Source: Phytophthora sp. 'mugwort'
Lineage: Eukaryota; Oomycota; Peronosporomycetes; Peronosporales; Peronosporaceae
Reading direction: 5' to 3'
DNA length: 64,000 nt
Assembly (NCBI GenBank): GCA_033558025.1
Contig: JAUCEF010000011.1
Location: 1,054,001-1,118,000 of the forward strand
This document shows positions 29,948-41,184 of this stretch, in pieces. Position 1 is the stretch's first letter; every line of letters starts with the position of its first letter. The notes under the pieces were generated by a model. The model was not told where the DNA came from, ran no database searches, and worked only from the letters and a program-made list of their open reading frames with translations. The translations under genes were made by a program, and so were the position numbers.

Positions 29948-31290
29948 ATCCTATCAAATCGATCGAAATCGAAGGTGGCGCTTCTAATTGGATGAAACTG
30001 GCCTTTGGTCCATGTTCTCGTAAGGCCCATCAGTTGGTAAACCACGTTACCGAATTCCTCCTGTCAACCCATAGGATTTGTCAAAGTATACACGGTATAT
30101 TAAACCAACTTTTCGACCAATAGTCAGCCAAAATTGACTCCTCCTCGTATATTATATAGGGAGCGAATGCTGCGCCCAACGAAATGTAGCCATATCGCGA
30201 CCAGGTGTTTGCTCTAACCCTCATAGATATCCGTCCGGACGTATAATGTATAGCTGCATATACGACCTCGGTTGGCCATTCAAAAAAAGCAGGGAGAGCG
30301 AAAGAAGCCGGGGAGTGCGGCGTCAAATTCCGCAGGATCTGCTGGGAGCAGCCGCCCGGGCGCCGGTGTGGATCCTCTGAAATTCAGTAGGATACCAACT
30401 CACACGCACTGCGCCCAGACACCGACTAACGGAGGGGGTAGTCCGACGGCCGTGTTGTTGCTGAGTGGTTCACGTTGTGTACCCGTCGGCGGGCTGGTAC
30501 TGCTCTCTCCTTGCCACGAGATGCGCACTTGGTGGGCCTTGGACGTCCTTGAGGACTTGGGAGGAGGTAGATCTGATCCGGTGTTGGTTTGGTCTTGAGC
30601 TCTTTGCGTAGATTTGGTGGATCCGTAATAGAATACGAGACCCAGAGTAGTTCCTTCTTTAGATGTCCTTGCACCTTATCGGAGTTGTCCTTGTTCCTTT
30701 ACGATGCATGCCGTCTCCAATAGAGGGATTTTGAAGGGGTGGGAGGGGTGAGAAGCCAAAGGGCGAGCGCGACCTGGCCAAGCTATCCAGGAGCTGCCAC
30801 GTGTGCAGAAAGATCGCCAAAGTTTAGACTTGATCTATGTATGGGGCCAATAGGAATCCTCTATACCATAGTCACGTCTGTCTTCCAGTCCAAATTCGGT
30901 TCTGATTTATACCTTAGCCTATCTAGCTTCGGAACCCATCCCAAAACCTATCCTACGGACTGCTTATAACCCAGGATCCCATATCTGACCTACTCCTAGT
31001 CATCCGTCTCCACTCTACCTCCCTTTAGCTACAGATCTTCAAACCGGTGTGCACTAAACTGATCGGATTTAGCGCTTAGGACCTCACTCCACGGGACGGG
31101 TCCAGGATCCGTACCATATACAGACCGGGCGTGCCGTATGTTCCGGATCCATCACTTTAACGCTGTGATGGCTGCCGCTGGCGACTTGGATCCTCCAACT
31201 GCCGCTCAACTTCCATCTTATCCGGATCTGCATACCACAACCGCCCCTGACACGTTGTGACCACGGCGCAACGGTAACACACCGTGTCAC

Positions 31291-32400
31291 GTGATCCACA
31301 ATTCAACCCACTGCCGTCAACCCAGATCAAGCATCCCCACCATGTCATCCGCCGACAGCGCTCATGATACTGACGTCACGCCTCGCACTGCCGTATTCGT
31401 CGGGCAAGGCCTGTCTCCGGACGCCCCTCCTCCATGCACGCACTGTGGTCACGCACTGTCGGATCCTTCAGCGGCTGCAACTCCGGTGGTGCTGGACCTG
31501 GATCCGCCGCGAGCGGCGGCAACGTCCATCCACACCTTCGTTGGTGCCTACGACGAGCTGCTGACCAAGTACCAGCAGCAATGCGGGATCTGGTTGCCTC
31601 GCGTCGCCACAACTAGGAACTCCACGCGCTGGCCAAGCCCAACTGGACAACTGCGCGTTCGTTCGTGGACTTCGTCCAGCACCGCTACAACGTTATCCAG
31701 GCGCGACTTAGCCAAGTGATGCAGCTTGAAACCGAAACGCGCCAAGAAGCTGACCGTCTCCGCGTGGAGGTCTAGGGTTTCGGCGATCTGCGGGCGCGCT
31801 ACTCCTTGCTAGAAGAAACCAGCGCGGAGGCGTACACCCGACTGCAAGACTATGCCTTCGGTCTGGAGCGTCGTCTATCCGACCATGGCAGTGCCACACC
31901 AGCCGATCCGCCCAGGGCTGCCCCTTCCCTTGTGTAGGATCTGCAGGATCTGCGAGATGAAGCGACCGGGCCGAGGCAGCAATCCGCCAACCTCGAGCAG
32001 TAGTGTCAAGCCGCTCGATCCGAGCGTGACACGGCGTTCAGAGGTCTCTTCGCCTCCAGAAGAACCTAACGGATCGCCAACGTAGCCACGAGCAGCGGAA
32101 GCAGCATGTCTGTGATCTGGAACGTGAAGCCGAGCGACTGCGGGAAGAGCTGCACCAAGTGCACCAACGGCTCGACGGATCGGTTCCCGCGGCAGATCTG
32201 CATGCTGCACGGATCGAGCTGCACGTCCGAGGTGAGCGGATCCTCGAGCTAGAGGGTTTGCTTGACAAGGCTGTGTGTCGACGCGCGGATCTTCACCGGG
32301 TTCACGATCATACCGTGGGCAAGCTATATGCTGCCCGGGAAGAGGATCGAGTGCCTGAAGCGCTCGCCGGGAGCAGCTTGTCGGGATCACGCGCGTGCCG
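31291..32400 (+). pseudogene. Degenerate retroelement gag-like relic
   Basis: A GC-richer patch within AT-rich surroundings. The first frame (31,342 onward, MSSADSAHDTDVTPRTAVF) includes a Cys-x-x-Cys pair and an acidic/Ala-rich segment (FVGAYDELLTKYQQQ), then continues in other frames with Glu/Arg-rich heptads (ETRQEADRLRVEV; SATPADPPRAAPS; RSERDTAFRGLFA) interrupted by stops. This matches the look of coiled-coil gag-like proteins upstream of Gypsy-type polyproteins in oomycetes, but no protease, reverse transcriptase or long terminal repeat was found next to it. Confidence 0.35.
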
Positions 32401-32418
32401 AAGATTCATACACCTGAC

Positions 32419-33165
32419 TCAAGACCAGTTCCATAATGTTTCCCAAAAGTACTTTTGCCGAATAAAACGCGTTTTTTCATTATGGCCCAGGCGACTCCGG
32501 ATCAAGCACAGTATCAAAATTTGACCGTACCTCATTTCGAACTGAGTCAATGAGCAAGCACTGCCCCTTCTTAGCAGTACAACGTTATAGGCTCTCATCA
32601 TCCTATCGTCTGACATACCGGTAATGTTGAAATCCTTATTCACTGTTTTGGGGTCCCTTTTGCTATTGGCCTTGAGAATGGCTACGAGCTCAGCATTCAA
32701 TCGGATCATTTTTGGACACGCAAAATAGCTATGGGTCAATATGATAGTGCTGAGCTTTAGATGCCGACCGCGAGTGAAATAATGAGAAAACGCCTTCTCC
32801 ATGAGAATCTTATTATTGCTGCAGTCGTCGATGATTACAAGCTCTACTCCGTCTCCTCTGGTCTGACGGACGCTATCTATTAATGGGGAGCATCTGGCTC
32901 ATGGATGGTAATGATACCATTTAGTTTATCCTGAGGATAGCGATACAGCTCTTGATCAGGATTGTTTTTGCGACGATGTGAAGATAGGAGAAGTACGTTG
33001 GGCTATGTTTGAGGATATACATGCATAAATTGTTTTTTTACCCAGAATGACGGCCTGAGCACTACTAAGCAAACAATTTCTTTTGTTCAGTTGCTTGATA
33101 TCACCCGTCGAGGCCATTCGAAACTGAGCTGGGAGTGATGTGCCATAGTCGGGAATAAATGTCAT
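32419..33165 (-). pseudogene. A32/FtsK-type viral packaging ATPase relic
   Basis: Read leftwards, fragments in shifted frames form the pattern of a DNA-packaging ATPase of large DNA viruses, Polintons and Polinton-like viruses. These are a start region at 33,165 with a poorly preserved Walker A area, a middle segment near 32,890-32,960 in another frame (ELYRYPQDKLNGIITIHEPD), a Walker B strand ending in IIDDC near 32,825, and a C-terminal segment with the sensor-like run STIILTHSYFACPKMIRLN. At least two frameshifts and internal stops show that it is dead. The remainder to 32,419 (SDDRMMRAYNVVLLRRG) is well kept. It is divergent to the fibre-like relic, and together they mark a viral insertion. 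The Walker A lysine was not seen. Confidence 0.6.
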
Positions 33166-33201
33166 AGTTATATTTTAACGTATATCAGGCAACGGGAAAT
33201 A

Positions 33202-34454
33202 ATGGCCTTTAGATATCCACCAGTTAGACAGCAATCTCAGCTGTACAATCAGCTGTTCTACCCATCGTTGGGGGCTAATGGCGAGCTTACATACGATTAC
33301 GCGCAAACTCTGTACTTGGAGAGATAGCTCTCTGGAGCCACCGCTGGTAGCGCAGTAGCTGGAACTGCACTCATCGTTGATAATGATAATTTCCGCAATA
33401 TTTGAAACATTAACTTGCTGTCTGCAGCCACGTTGCCAATTGGAGGCAATCGCACATTCATAGGCGGACTCCGTTCGCTGACAGGGTTATCAAGCCTTAC
33501 TTCGACCAGTCTTACTGGTACGCTTCAAACAGCGGCTCAGCCTAACATAAGATCGGTTGGTACGCTGAGTTCGCTTAGCGTATCTGGCAACATCATTACG
33601 AGTGGTGTGATCAATGGAGCGCTGAGCTACGGCTACCAACCTAACATTACAACAGTAGGCAGTCGCACGGAGCTTGGTATAGCCAGTACTCCATCGACTG
33701 AATATCTATCCATCGTTGATAGTGGATATGGTTTTCTCGACTCGAGCTACACCAGAATGTGTCGATTCGTTGGATCGAACATAACTCCAGTTGAATTTCA
33801 GATCGAAGTAAGCAATGGAAGCGCGGGCACACCGACGAGCGCCTCGTGGATAGGCAACATTTCGGCGAGTGATTTGCGTTTCGCGACAGGTAATTCGACT
33901 CAGATGATCTTGACAGCAGGAGGCCGTCTCGGCGTGGATACTACATCGCCCTCAGCCCCTCTAAACGTCCCTGGCGTAGCCTCTTTCACGTTTGGCAGTG
34001 GTGGTAGTACTGTGTATAGATTGCAATACGGAGAGTTCCGTCGGGCCTATTGAATATAGCGTCAGCGCTATTCGGGGGGGGGGGGGGTACATTGGATGTA
34101 CCGCTACGGCCATGACCTCAGACAGACGCCTAAAAAAGAATATTCAGGTCGCACCTCTCGATTGTATTAAACGACCCTACGACAGCGTTAATGTTTGCCT
34201 ATACAATTGGATTGAATCTCAAATCGACCAGGTCATGAGGTGGGATAACTGCTCAAGATCTCGTCTCGGCTCATCTAACAGATTTGGTGTCTGTATTTTA
34301 CAGAGATGATATCGAAGAAGGTGAGCATCCATCGCTTGGGCCCGCCAAGCAGCAGCTGAATGTTGATTATTGCCGAATTTCCGTATATAGTTTAAAGATG
34401 ATTTAACACTTATTGAATGAGGTAGCTGAGGTAAAAAAAAGAGCTTCATCCTGA
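33202..34454 (+). pseudogene. Viral fibre-like protein relic with S74-type chaperone end
   Basis: From an ATG at 33,202 the frame gives MAFRYPPVRQQSQLYNQLFY, with in-frame stops near 33,325 and 33,400. It is then open to about 34,050 with a beta-rich repeat typical of phage and virus fibres (SLTGTLQTAAQPNIRSVGTL, SGNIITSGVINGAL). After a G14 tract at 34,074-34,087 and a frame change it contains SDRRLKKNI, the hallmark of the peptidase S74 intramolecular chaperone that folds and trims fibre trimers. A third frame carries a C-terminal helix ending at a TGA at 34,452-34,454. No retained function is expected. Its neighbour on - is the packaging ATPase relic. Confidence 0.6.
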
Positions 34455-34756
34455 TAGCTTAATGTTTTCGACTTACGTCCGCGAGCTTCGTTAGCCCAAA
34501 TTATTCCGTTTGTGTTTTGGCTTGCCGTGAATCCAATCTGGCGAAGGGTTCTGCTTAGGTTGATGAACGACCAGATCTTGTACCGTCAGCTCTGATAGAT
34601 TTTTTTCAACTCAGAAACGTTGGCGTTTGCTTGATTTGCATAGCTATGCCCGGGCTTGAAGAGCTTGGTGTTGATTGCAATGATGACTATTACCTTGGTA
34701 GAGGCGCAAGTAATCTTGCGGCGATGCCTACAGCTAACTTGCTTATAAAAAAGCAT

Positions 34757-35268
34757 TCATAATTGATTTGAATTCAGATTTAGAAATTCTTTTTTAAACA
34801 TATCTGTTGCGAGCCTGTAGAGCTCTCTTAGCATGTCTGGGTTATCGTTGCCAAGAGCAACTTCACCTCGTAGCTTGTCGAACTCAGCTTTGATTGTAAT
34901 TCGAGAATCGAGCGTTGGAGTTTGCAGCGTATGCTCAACGTGATTCTTGCGTACAATCTCGAAGAAGACTTGCTGATCTTCGATGGGGAGAGCTTGATAC
35001 GCCTGCTGGTTGTTGACATGAACGCCTCGTCTGCATAGTCCTGATTACGGCGAGGATACACTGCCCGGGACACGACACGATGTTGGAGGCACGCACCTCT
35101 CGCATGCCTATTGGACGTAGGCTGCGTGCTCCTACATGACGAACCGTGATTGGTGGCAGGCAGCACGGCCAAGTCGTGCTTCCAAGGAGTTCCCGCTTTT
35201 TGCTGTAGGCTAGACGTAGATCTACTCGAACTAGTACCAGTAGCTAAGACTGAATGAATTGATTTCAC
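34757..35268 (-). pseudogene. Fragmented ORF, probable part of the viral insertion
   Basis: Two overlapping frames on the - strand carry protein-like sequence. Upstream is a basic segment (HVGARSLRPIGMREVRASN). After a one-base shift near 35,020 a charged helical end reads ALPIEDQQVFFEIVRKNHVE and runs to a stop at 34,757. The C-terminal piece, with a short ELYRLATDMFKKEFL helix, resembles small late proteins of Polinton-like viruses by composition, but I cannot name the family. It lies 300 bases beyond the fibre-like relic. Confidence 0.35.
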
Positions 35269-35461
35269 TCTTCAAAATACCAACAAGCCAACAGGTTATG
35301 AGCCCAATGACGCTCCGACGAAGAGACGATGAAGAAGACCGACGACTTACTCCGCTCCGACAATTACTTTCACTGGGAATTTAATATGAGGATGACGCTG
35401 GCAAGAAAATGCCTTGGCGACCACATCATTGTGGTGAGTAAGAGCATGAGATCACCGAGAC

Positions 35462-35752
35462 CTAGCGGCTGAATGACCAGAATGCTCTGACACTCATTGC
35501 ACAGGATGTAGCGCTGACACCAGACCAAGATTCGTGCTGCTGTCCGCCAAGGAGGCGTAGGATACACTGAAGGAGTATTACAACCGTTCTACCCTGCAGA
35601 ATCATGAGAGTTGAGACATACAGTGGGCTCGGGTATACGCGTCCGGTTAATATGTTGCAGATGTAGGATGGCTGAATTGTTGTCTTAGAGCTGCCAAAAC
35701 TGTAAGGCTCGAAATTAGTTGCGTTGTATGGATCATTATTTGAACTCAACAT
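35462..35752 (-). pseudogene. Possible structural-protein fragment of the viral insertion
   Basis: A 96-codon frame starts MLSSNNDPYNATNFEPYSFG and contains ILTGRVYPSPLYVSTL. The phrase order (a DPYN/NFEP segment, a turn with N/TG, then YPSPL) is reminiscent of double jelly-roll capsid proteins of Polinton-like viruses. The second half changes character, suggesting another frameshift. Low confidence; position beside the other viral relics is the main support. Confidence 0.25.
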
Positions 35753-36167
35753 ATCTGAGATGTCCCACTATGTTTTGCTAGATAGTACCACCGAGTATTT
35801 GTCAATGAGCGAGACCATACAACGTTTTCGTAAGAAGAAAATGATTGTATGTACTGACCGATCTAGTAGCACAGGCTTAAGCACCTGTATCGAAGGTATT
35901 GTAGTATCTTTCTGTCTACGTGGTCGAACGTTGGTGCTCCGGTAAAGTGTTCGAATCCCAGCAAGACGTAAATACCCCAATTGTAGTTGTTAATCTGGAT
36001 CCCTACATCTGTGCAGGTCGGAATCCACTCTTGTCATTTGAATTGCTTTGTTCACTTTATTCTTTTTTATTTGGCTTTGTGTTTAGGCGACCGCGAGCAC
36101 GTGCTGGCGAGATTATCTCAACCTCGTCATCTACCCCGTGACTATAGTGGAGCCAGCGTTGTGCTCA

Positions 36168-36584
36168 CTATTGAACGGCTTGCAGTGTCTTCATGTTATC
36201 GGTTAAAGTATACGCGTGCGTGTTCGTATCGTCGCAATACGGAAGTGCATATTGAATCGCACTGATAAATATTATTTCTCCCGCGTTACCACTTTCAGGG
36301 CGACCGACTGACTGTTCGTCGCTAGGTTGAGAACCCATATTTATGCCGACATAGCTAAATATTTCTTTAAGGCTGTAATCAGCAGCAGAATCAAATAGTA
36401 GCGATCCTGAGGTGTCCTTACTTGCGTCATGTTCTTCTATGTTTGGCGATGGAATTGTTTCGCCATCACGATGTGAGAGGTTGCATGTAGAACATTGGAT
36501 AAGTGCGTCGAATTGTTTAGCTTCGATCATCGGACCTACTCGTTTGAATGCCATAAAAGCTCTGTTACAGTCTAATTCACTCAA
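36168..36584 (-). CDS. Hypothetical ORF, 138 codons
   Basis: The open frame MSELDCNRAFMAFKRVG... has balanced composition and two Cys (IQCSTCNLSH). No motif was recognised. It lies between the viral relics and a Harbinger-type transposase relic, so it may belong to either or be chance. Confidence 0.25.
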   Translation of the reverse strand: MSELDCNRAFMAFKRVGPMIEAKQFDALIQCSTCNLSHRDGETIPSPNIEEHDASKDTSGSLLFDSAADYSLKEIFSYVGINMGSQPSDEQSVGRPESGNAGEIIFISAIQYALPYCDDTNTHAYTLTDNMKTLQAVQ

Positions 36585-36797
36585 GTTACTAGCGATATCG
36601 TTTATAACATCCCGGGCTTCTCAAAATTTCCGGTTTGAATTGAGCGAAGCGAACGAATTGCTTTTATTGATGCTCTTAAAGAGATGGTAGCAAAACCTAG
36701 TCTGTAGTAGCTAGCTGGAGGTAGTCGTCTAAGCTTGGAGGGCTAATACCAAGGAATCTACTGATTTGATTCGGATTCGAGCAGTTGCGGAAGTTGG

Positions 36798-37715
36798 TTA
36801 GGAGGGAACACCAACTTGGTAGTGTACTCCAACTGGAGACAGATAAAGCGTTTGGCGTAGTTTTGCATCCCGAAACGGCCAGAGCCGTAAAACACCACCG
36901 AATCCCCCCTCTACAGCGACGCGCACCTTGCTCATTGCTGCATTGAATGATGCTTGATCTGCTGTAATCGATGCCTTGTAACCGACGTGCAATGTTGACT
37001 TGAGTGGATAAGGAGGGTCGCCGTATATGCAGTAGGGAGCTCGGTTGTTATCGTTCAAAACCCGAGGTAGCTTGTCTAGCAGACCCCTTTTCTTGAGCAG
37101 ATAGGAGTCGTGATGGCGCCCAATAATTGGCCCATAGAAGTCGATGAACAAACCATCATCACACCTGGTACTCCCGTTTGTGGCCATTATAGACCTGGTG
37201 TTGGTAGCGTGAGGGCTGAGCAATTGCTCGAACAGTGCCATCATTGAAACCACACATTTCAACTCTGGGGCGCCCTTCCAGCAATAGCAGCAGCATAAGT
37301 TCGTCTCCGTGTCGCAGTAAGTATCCCACACTCACTCGAAAGGAGACCCTTGCATTTTTTGTACCCCAAACGCAGCATGAAGTTGAAAATCATGCAAAGG
37401 ATCGGCCCAGACCGACCAAAGAACGGGGCAAGGTCTCCATAGCGGCCAGAATACGCCAATCGGCGTAGTAGAGCGCAAAGTCCCTCGAAGCCTTGAAAAT
37501 ACAGCTCGGTGGGGAAGCTTGTAGCGGTCTTCCAACCGAAGCGCGCTGTGAATACGATATAAGTCCCTCTTCCAAAAGCGAAAGTTGAAGCGCGTGTCAT
37601 AGTCATTTAGCGCATTGGTGTTGAAGCGGGTGCCGGTAGTAATGCGGCGGGAAACCCCAGCAGTGATTGAATCTTGAGCAGAGAGTAGAAGCTCTTCTTC
37701 TTGTTGAGAGAACAC
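36798..37715 (-). pseudogene. PIF/Harbinger-type DDE transposase relic
   Basis: Read from 37,715 leftwards, the N-terminal block (ALNDYDTRFNFRFWKRDLYR) continues after a frameshift near 37,520 as QGFEGLCALLRRLAYSGRYG, then DLAPFFGRSGPIL, the standard helical N-terminus of this nuclease family in oomycetes. After another shift near 37,330 the catalytic part follows: a Cys/Asp-rich area, then DGLFIDFYGPIIGRHHDSYL with one catalytic Asp, CIYGDPPYPLKSTLHVGYKA with the second, and MSKVRVAVEGGFGGVLRLW with the acidic residue near the end. At least two frameshifts make it inactive. Terminal repeats were not located. Confidence 0.7.
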
Positions 37716-37745
37716 ACCGAGGACGAGGAGTAAGTTTAGGATAGT

Positions 37746-40700
37746 CTAATCATTTTGAAAAGTGATGTAGACCCACAAGTTGAAGGTGCGAAAACCTGCT
37801 TCTAGAACTTGATCGAACAGTTCAATGAACCCTCTCTGCACCCCACATCGCTCGTCTCTAATTCCCACAAGTGCATCCTGCGAAACCGCTCTGTTTGCTC
37901 TAGTTTGTTCTTCGATCTCGTCCGTCAACACAAAGCTCTCGTTCGCCAGCTCACCAGCCGCTAGAACGATAGCCATCGCGCTAGCCACCACGGTGCAGTC
38001 CTATGTTGCCCATCCTCCAGACTAAGTCGAAAGTTCCACGGTACATCACGGTAGCGCATAGGACGCTAGATTGGGTTGCTTTAAAGGCTGCAAGTGATCA
38101 GGAAAGGCGTTCAATCTGTGCGGACTGGTTGCAACAGAACTTCGAGATGGATAAGTTGCACGCTTCACTAAAGGGCTGACATGGCTACAATGTAGGACTT
38201 ACAGGGTCATGAGAGACAACTACCAGTCGCTGTTGTGAAAGATGACAATGCAGCTCCGGTCGACTTGAGATATCGTCGAAGATGCATGGGTGGAACATCA
38301 CCCTCAATACTATCGGCGACGAGTAGTTTGCGGTTGAGGTGGGTGATTACATTGTGATATTGCAAAACTTGCCCAGTCCGGCTGGTTTGACGATTCCAAC
38401 AAACCGCCCAAACAAATTGGGGGGGGGGCTGCAGGAAGGAAGGCTGCTGAGAGGAAAGCAGATTACAAGAGCATTTCAACGGCAAAATCAGGGGGCAAAA
38501 AAGCGGGGTGAAGTCCACTTGCAGTCGCTGCGGTTAGGCGGGGGTCGCAACTCCGCCAAATGCCCAAACCGTTAAAAAAAACGTTTACACCGACGTCCAC
38601 CTAGCATTTACATATGTCGGTTATTGCCCTCTTAATTTCCATGCACGTCCGAATAGTTTTGTCAGTTAAGAAACTGAAAAACTGACTATGTTGGCGAGTA
38701 TTGCTTCTGATTATTCGGCCGGGGGCCCAAAAGCTGCGGATTACCTCTACAAGAGCGTATGCACAACGAAGTAAAATTAGAGGAAGCTAATCACATTTAT
38801 CAATTCCTTTTATTTTACTTGCAAGTAGGGGATCCACAATGTACAGAGCGTCGTCCTCCCTCTGGGTTTAGAGGAACTGGGTTATATTACCCACCGCTCA
38901 CCTCCCACATGCGGATCAATCAAGGACACTTTACAACAAGGTACATCCCCAATGCACTAGCGACTAGCCGACGACTTCTTCATCAAAATTGCTGTAGACG
39001 ACATACCTGAGAGTTAGAAAGTATTTGCATCCGCAAGCAATTCTCGTAAGCGTTCCCGTGATACACGTATCTTCATGGAACAGCGCACGATATGTTGTAG
39101 CTTCACCTCGCAACAGGCCGCAGCCGTCACACGGTCGGTTTGGACGGTTGTTTGCTTCTTTGTCCCCTTGACCGAGTGGAGGTTTTAGATTTACCAACGC
39201 ATGAAAATTCACTGTTCCTTGTGGATGCACCGTGTTGTTATCCGTGTGATGTGCAACTAGCACGGCGATAGAGACGTGGAGGTTGAATGCTATCGTCGGA
39301 CACAAGAGCCGGTACAAATGGCAAGCTTACCGAGACCTGCTGGAAAGGCTGTGCGTATGCCGCTGCTGTGTACGCCGAATAGAAAAAATATTTGTTCCGG
39401 ACGTCGTAGTTCTAGAACGACTTCGGATGTATAACGCTGTTACAATGTGCCGGCATCGTAACTGTAGATGTTGCCGATCAGCGCAATGGGTGCAAGACCC
39501 TAATCGACGGCAAGCGTTATCGAATCCTTGCTATTGTCACGGGAACGGACTGGAGCATTATGGTTAGCCTCATCGGGTCTCCATCTTCGAGACTTTGTTC
39601 GATGTCTTCTACGTAGATGACAGCACCAATACATGTAGTGTACTGTCCATACAGTCGCGCGCCACACCTGCCCGTCGGACATGAACTTTGCTGAGGCGTC
39701 ACCGCATGGGTTTCCAATATCCACTTATCAGTATTTGACTTCTTCTTTGCAAGTTTCTCGACGGTTAAGGTGCAGAACAGGACGAGAGCCCCAAAATCTT
39801 GATTATCGTGAATGCCCGCTACAAGAGTGCGTTATTTTGGTCACCGACCGCGCTCATCGTTCGTCCAGCAAAAAGCGCACAGGCATCACCTATGCGTCGA
39901 CATTTTTCCATTTGGCTACTATTGATATAGACTGTTATTCTGTTAGTATAGTGTTTCCAAACTTTGTCCAGCTTGTGGATGTATCTTGCGTAAATACTCT
40001 GCAACAGTCTGTGCTTTTGCTTCTCCGCCAACCGGAAACATGTCGCCAATTAATCTGATAAAATAGTTGTTCTTGTTTTATTATTTTTTTTAGTTTAAAA
40101 TATTTGCTTACCGAGGTCTAGTGTACCTGGTCGTACTCAGTCAAAGTTGTGGCAGCTTGCAAGCCAAACAGCAGCCCTTTGATGTTGTCAATTTAGGATA
40201 CAATGAACGAAAGTGGTCACAAAATTTAAAAGAATATGTGTAGCGCACAATATTTCAGGTTTACATAATATCACGGCGGCTAAGTCGAATCTGGGTTTCA
40301 CGTTGCTTGCTCTATCAGTGAAGAGTCGTCGATCAGAAAGCATGATACGCAACTAGCAAAGAACCACTCAAAGTTAGCTGTGTTTTTATTCGGATAAAGA
40401 CAACGGAAACTGGAAGGTTTGTCCAATTCCCATACCAATGAACAACACACACACCAGTGTAATGCGCATTCGTCATGTGAGTGCAGTCACATTCTAGAAC
40501 AGTTGTCCTGAGCAGCAACTAGCGACCCCATAGGCAGGAAAGCTCGGTAAAACTGGCCCTTGTTGTCTAGTTGACAGTAAAGACGTGAGCTAGGATTTTG
40601 GATCGCGAAAGAATACAGAAAAGCAGGAAGTTTGTCGTAGGTATCTGACACGTCTGTCAGCATTTTCTTTGCTCGTGCTGTATCTGTATATCATCGCTGG

Positions 40701-41184
40701 GCGGTGATCCACGTACAAATGATTCACTTTCTTCACGACTTCTGCGACACGCTTACGAGCATTGCTTAATCCAGGGGCAATACATCTTTTGAATCTGGGC
40801 AACTCCATAAACGGCTCTAAAGAACATCCCCTAACGGCGTCGCAACTGGGACAGTGAGTGAGGTTCGTAGCACTAACGAGCTAGACATTAATTTTGCGTT
40901 TCCGCGTAGATTTACCTTTTTGGGACAAAGTAACGCTCCATTGACACAACTCCGACCGGCATGCCCAAACGTTTCGGTGGGCCCGAACATATTTCTGGAA
41001 AATTGACTTGGTTTTGTTCAAAACGTACCGTACTTCGCATGTACTGCCTCCGGGCTCAAATGATTGCAAAAATGGACTATCCACAAGGGTCCAGCACTGT
41101 GAGTCTTTATTAAAAAAAGTATATATGTAAGTGGTATAACAAAAGAAAAAAACTGTTTGCATTTATACATCAATTACAACACCT
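37746..41184. other. Repeat-rich sequence without a recognisable gene
   Basis: About 3.4 kb of AT-rich DNA. Short frames on both strands overlap and show no motif; a - frame at 37,746-37,991 (AMAIVLAAGELANESFVLT) abuts the Harbinger relic and might be its accessory or N-terminal part. A G10 tract occurs at 38,419-38,428. Nothing else is supported. Confidence 0.4.

Noticed and set aside
35925..35965. GTGTTCGAATCCC, a T-loop-like string
   Set aside because: The upstream sequence does not fold into a cloverleaf with a paired acceptor stem.
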